Shown: positions 5,671 through 8,260 of the stretch, in pieces
Position numbering within the stretch: position 1 is the stretch's first letter
Layout of the letters: the number at the start of each line of letters is the position of its first letter
DNA from: Methanomicrobiales archaeon
GTDB taxonomy: Archaea > Halobacteriota > Syntropharchaeia > Alkanophagales > Methanospirareceae
DNA: 8,260 nucleotides
Assembly (NCBI GenBank): GCA_003160755.1
Contig: QEXZ01000069.1
Location: 1-8,260 of the forward strand
Reading direction: 5' to 3'
Position numbers and translations under genes: made by a program
The notes under the pieces: model-generated
Told to the model about the DNA's origin: nothing
The model's input: only the letters and a program-made list of their open reading frames with translations
Databases searched by the model: none

Positions 5671-7462
5671 CTTTTTCACAGAAATCCCTATTAATTATTA
5701 TACTAGCATGAGAACTGGGATTACGATATTTTATTGATTCCTTAAGGTTATTGCACAAGCCATCTTTTGGCAATATAAATCTTGGATCTCTTAATGAATT
5801 CAAAAATTCTCTAAAATTTTTAACTAAAAACAAGTCCTTTCTTTTCTGAGAGTGTATAATTGTGTTAAGAATGCGTTCCATATTACCAATAGCTAACTTT
5901 GTATCCTTTAAAATAAATCCAACTAGCAATTTTAAATCAATATCCTTTTCCAATCGATTTATTTCTTCTGCACTTCCCTCTATAGAGAGCACTTTTTCCT
6001 TGAAAGGCACAAATATTTTTTCTAATAATTCCTCCTCAAGTGCTCGGCCATAATTATTTATTACCCCACCCCAATCCAGTTCATCGGAGCCTTCATCTTT
6101 TAGTAATGAATTATAAAATATATCTGCGGATTTAAGGTATTTTTTACTTCGCGGAGAAAGCCTATCATAAAAAGAGGTTTCTTTCTCTTTTATCGGAACA
6201 ACAGATAAAGCCTCTGTTATTTCGTCGCTAATACGCTCAATCTTGTCTTCTTTGCTTATCCCATCATTATCTTTAATTAACCGTATATCTTGTTTGAGTT
6301 TTTTTATTATAACATCATAAAATTGCTTTAATAATAATTTATGAAATTCCTTATTTATAGTATTAATAGAACTGTCCGGCCGATTAGATAAAGAAATGTT
6401 TTTCTTTTTTCTTAAATAGTCTTCTATCTCTTCACAGGATATGGATTTTCCATTCGATTTGATATAATCTATTAATGCTTTATAGTGTAGTGGTTTATTT
6501 TTATCTTCATATATATCGTGATATTCTTGCTCAGGATTATTTGAAATAGTAAGGGTACCCTCACTACCAATAAGAATTAGTTTACTTTTAAATCTTGTAA
6601 TACCAACATTAAATCTCCTTTCATCCACCAAAAACCCTATCCTTCTTGTTGCTACCTTTTTCTTCTTCTCATCATATTGACTGTTGCATCTAACTAAAGA
6701 GACAATTATTATTTCTTTTTCTTGTCCTTGGGAACCATCAACTGTCTTAGCTACTAATTTTAGAGGCTCCAAAATCTTGTTCAGTTCTCTAACTTGTGAT
6801 TTATAAGGGCTGATTATGCCAAGCTCCTTCCCTGTAAATCCCGCAGCCCTGTATTTATTTACTAACTTTGTTATAATCTCAATCTCTTTTTTATTGCTGT
6901 ATTCTACCTTAGATGCAGCAAACTCCTCAGATGTATATTCTTTTTTTTCAGGTGTATTGTGATTAATAAAAACAATGGGTGAATTAAACAAGCCATTTTT
7001 TAGTAAATTATTATTTGTTGAAGGAGCTGATTCAAGATTATCCGATTTATAGATAGTCTGATTTAAAAAAGGAATGATAATAGGATTCATACGGTACTGT
7101 TCATTTAAAAAAATGCAATGCTTTTCATCAGCTTTTATGTGGCTATATAATCGTTCAAACAAAGATGTTGCTAAAACTTGATAGCATTCTATTCTTTCTT
7201 TTTCTGATTTAGGGTTAAGATCCTGATCATAGTCCTTATTTTTTAGAAATACAGTGGGAGGTAATTGATGGTGGTCACCAGCGATTACAATTTTCTTAGA
7301 CAAATTAATAGGTATCAAAGCAGATGGTACCGTACTTTGTGTAATCTCATCCAGCACAAGTAAATCAAACTCATCTGCATTATATTTTGATAATACTGCA
7401 CTATGATTATTTGTCGAGAAAACTACAATAGGCTTCCTGTTTATTACAGTAGTTGGAAAGGC
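5621..7462 (-). CDS. SF1 (Upf1/DNA2-like) helicase with HEPN-like C-terminal tail, 5'-truncated
   Basis: The open frame runs from 7462, just after an in-frame TGA (7465-7463), to TAA at 5621; the first usable start is GTG 7357, giving 578 residues (numbering below). Helicase motifs: II LVLDEITQ (D3, E4), III GDHHQLPPT (27-35), IV LNEQYRMN (84-91), V TVDGSQGQEKEIIIVSLVR (205-223), VI NVGITRFKSKLILIG (250-264). This is the AAA_11/AAA_12 DNA/RNA helicase group (COG1112-like). Homologous-looking sequence continues upstream of the GTG (NRKPIVVFSTNNHSAVL), so the true front, with Walker A, is gone. The remaining 300 residues are charged and helical, ending in a domain (about 440-578) with YGRALEEELLEKIF and a late R-N-P-S-S-H (R545 to H550), the R-x4-H spacing of HEPN ribonucleases. 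The gene is much AT-richer than its neighbours. As it stands it is a probable pseudogene. Confidence 0.85.
   Translation of the reverse strand, partial: AFPTTVINRKPIVVFSTNNHSAVLSKYNADEFDLLVLDEITQSTVPSALIPINLSKKIVIAGDHHQLPPTVFLKNKDYDQDLNPKSEKERIECYQVLATSLFERLYSHIKADEKHCIFLNEQYRMNPIIIPFLNQTIYKSDNLESAPSTNNNLLKNGLFNSPIVFINHNTPEKKEYTSEEFAASKVEYSNKKEIEIITKLVNKYRAAGFTGKELGIISPYKSQVRELNKILEPLKLVAKTVDGSQGQEKEIIIVSLVRCNSQYDEKKKKVATRRIGFLVDERRFNVGITRFKSKLILIGSEGTLTISNNPEQEYHDIYEDKNKPLHYKALIDYIKSNGKSISCEEIEDYLRKKKNISLSNRPDSSINTINKEFHKLLLKQFYDVIIKKLKQDIRLIKDNDGISKEDKIERISDEITEALSVVPIKEKETSFYDRLSPRSKKYLKSADIFYNSLLKDEGSDELDWGGVINNYGRALEEELLEKIFVPFKEKVLSIEGSAEEINRLEKDIDLKLLVGFILKDTKLAIGNMERILNTIIHSQKRKDLFLVKNFREFLNSLRDPRFILPKDGLCNNLKESIKYRNPSSHASIIINRDFCEKAKSYFQEIIKKLVAAV
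5639..5654 (+). terminator. Oligo-T tract ending the plus-strand metal operon
   Basis: Seven consecutive T (5639-5645), then ATTATTTCTT on the plus strand just beyond the SRPBCC remnant, could stop transcription from the metal operon in archaeal fashion. The same bases encode lysine-rich residues near the C terminus of the minus-strand helicase, so the tract may be coincidental. Confidence 0.25.
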
Positions 7463-7467
7463 TCAAT

Positions 7468-7517
7468 ACATCGTACACCATTTCATTTGACAAATAAAGG
7501 TTCATCACATCGTACAC
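7468..7517 (+). repeat. 11-bp direct repeat near the IS end
   Basis: ACATCGTACAC occurs at 7468-7478 and again at 7507-7517, exactly 39 bases apart. Both copies lie between the helicase break and the transposase. Repeated short motifs near an IS end commonly bind the transposase; that role is inferred here. Confidence 0.55.
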
Positions 7518-7539
7518 TCCTTTGATATAAGCTTCCGTT

Positions 7540-7563
7540 TAACGCATCCTTTGTGATGCGTTA
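7540..7563 (+). promoter_or_regulatory. Hairpin abutting the transposase start codon
   Basis: AACGCATC (7541-7548) and GATGCGTT (7555-7562) are perfect complements around a 6-base loop CTTTGT. T7540 also pairs with A7563, the first base of the ATG, giving a 9-bp stem. In mRNA it would occupy the place of the ribosome site and the start, so it could limit transposase translation, particularly on transcripts entering from outside the element. Confidence 0.5.
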
Positions 7564-8260
7564 TGAATATTGAGGAACAGGAGCGGATTGATGCCGTAAA
7601 TCGGCATATTATGGGTGATAAACCGGCAGATATTTGCATGGACACAAATAGGTCAAAGAAGTGGCTCTTCAAGTGGGTGAATAGATTCAAAACAGGCGAC
7701 GAGGGGTGGTATAGATCACAGTCAAGGGCACCTAAGAGTCAGGGTAAAGAAACGTGCAAAGAGATTGAAAGAGCGGTTGTAAGCATCAGAAAAACTCTGA
7801 TGGATGGTAACGAGAACGAATCAAAGTATCTCGGCGTAGGCGCTGATGCAATTCAGTATAGGATGGAAAAGCTCGATTTTTCGAAGGATGAGATACCCTC
7901 GGTATCAACGATAAAGCGGATTGTGAAGAAGCATAAACTGAAAGTGAATAAGCGAGAGCGATACAAGCGAGTTAAATCCAAAAAGAGATACACGATTCTG
8001 ACTCCTACGCGGATAGATGAGGTGCATCAGATGGACTTCGTTGGTCCAAGGTTTATCAGGGGATATGGTGCCGTCTCCTCTCTTAATCTCATCGACGTAG
8101 TCAGCGACCAGGTTCACATTGAACAGTATGCTGCCAAAAGCATGGATAATGTAATTGCCTTTCTCACCCGGTATTGGAGCAATAACCCTATCCAAAAGTA
8201 TCTACAGGTTGATAACGGGATGTGCTTCATTGGAGACTTTAAACATCCACGCAAATTCAG
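7563..8260 (+). CDS. IS transposase, DDE integrase-core type (partial, runs off the window)
   Basis: The frame opens at ATG 7563, nine bases after an in-frame TGA, and stays open for 232 codons to the edge. The N-terminal 60 residues look like a helix-turn-helix DNA-binding region (KKWLFKWVNRFKTGDEGWYR), followed by a basic linker (KRERYKRVKSKKRY). The catalytic rve core then begins: HQMDFVGP supplies the first aspartate (D158), and YLQVDNGMCFIG the second (D217); the catalytic glutamate lies beyond the window. The order resembles IS481 and related integrase-core transposases, which cut and join IS ends to a target. There is no visible ribosome site; a hairpin takes that position. The gene points away from the truncated helicase. 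Subfamily assignment needs the missing third of the protein. Confidence 0.85.
   Translation, partial: MNIEEQERIDAVNRHIMGDKPADICMDTNRSKKWLFKWVNRFKTGDEGWYRSQSRAPKSQGKETCKEIERAVVSIRKTLMDGNENESKYLGVGADAIQYRMEKLDFSKDEIPSVSTIKRIVKKHKLKVNKRERYKRVKSKKRYTILTPTRIDEVHQMDFVGPRFIRGYGAVSSLNLIDVVSDQVHIEQYAAKSMDNVIAFLTRYWSNNPIQKYLQVDNGMCFIGDFKHPRKF

Larger units (their letters stand above)
7463..8260 (+). mobile_element. Left part of an insertion sequence (DDE, IS481/rve-like)
   Basis: The helicase coding sequence ends abruptly near 7460. From there the sequence becomes GC-richer, with end-proximal direct repeats, a hairpin and an opposite-strand DDE transposase that runs off the window. This fits an IS inserted in the helicase. 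The exact left boundary is uncertain by about 10 bases, because no target duplication or right end is visible. Confidence 0.65.

Noticed and set aside
7505..7690. Minus-strand 61-residue ORF at the IS end
   Set aside because: It overlaps the transposase start, hairpin and repeat, has no recognisable motif, and the opposite strand codes convincingly.
7905..8195. Minus-strand 96-residue ORF opposite the transposase
   Set aside because: It is a shadow of the transposase core, whose DDE motifs are clear on the plus strand.
1..8260. CRISPR array, tRNA or rRNA genes
   Set aside because: No regularly spaced repeats and no cloverleaf or rRNA-like segment were seen in either strand; the only direct repeat is the 11-mer pair near the IS end.

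Overview
The window looks archaeal. It has tightly overlapping ATGA gene junctions, AT-rich TATA-like boxes, oligo-T termination tracts instead of classic hairpins, a DtxR-type regulator carrying its own FeoA domain, and small UbiE-like methyltransferases of the kind common in methanogen/methanotroph-type euryarchaea. An ANME-1-like or related lineage is my impression only; no rRNA or other marker is present to fix the taxon.

Layout: (1) 1-84 is the C-terminal tail of a gene that looks like aspartate-semialdehyde dehydrogenase, followed by an AT-rich leader with a cluster of CCTAA/TTAGG half-sites. (2) 170-2228 is a methyltransferase block: a small orphan ORF, translationally coupled to a membrane-anchored SAM methyltransferase, which is coupled to a second methyltransferase that has lost its whole SAM-binding core (pseudogene), then an intact UbiE/COQ5-like methyltransferase. 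(3) 2309-5370 is a metal-uptake operon: a DtxR/MntR-type regulator fused to a FeoA domain, FeoB (ferrous iron transporter, overlapping by 4 bases), and a ZIP-family transporter that lacks the first membrane helices. A 7-bp-arm palindrome upstream of the regulator is a candidate operator. (4) 5376-5670 is the remnant of an SRPBCC/START-like gene whose middle has been deleted. (5) 5621-7462, minus strand and clearly AT-richer, is the remaining part of a superfamily-1 (Upf1/DNA2-like) helicase with a long C-terminal extension ending in a HEPN-like R-x4-H motif. It is cut at its 5' end, so Walker A is missing. (6) About 7463 to the window end is the left part of an insertion sequence with a DDE (rve/IS481-like) transposase, an 11-bp direct repeat near its end, and a perfect hairpin abutting the transposase start codon.

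How it fits together: the regulator-FeoB-ZIP set forms one transcription unit for divalent metal uptake and its control. The flanks are a decaying accessory zone: two genes each keep an N-terminal and a C-terminal piece but lose the middle with a frame change, ZIP lacks its front, and a helicase with a possible HEPN ribonuclease tail (a defence-type architecture) is broken by an IS. The helicase-HEPN fusion is the best candidate for a poorly described system.
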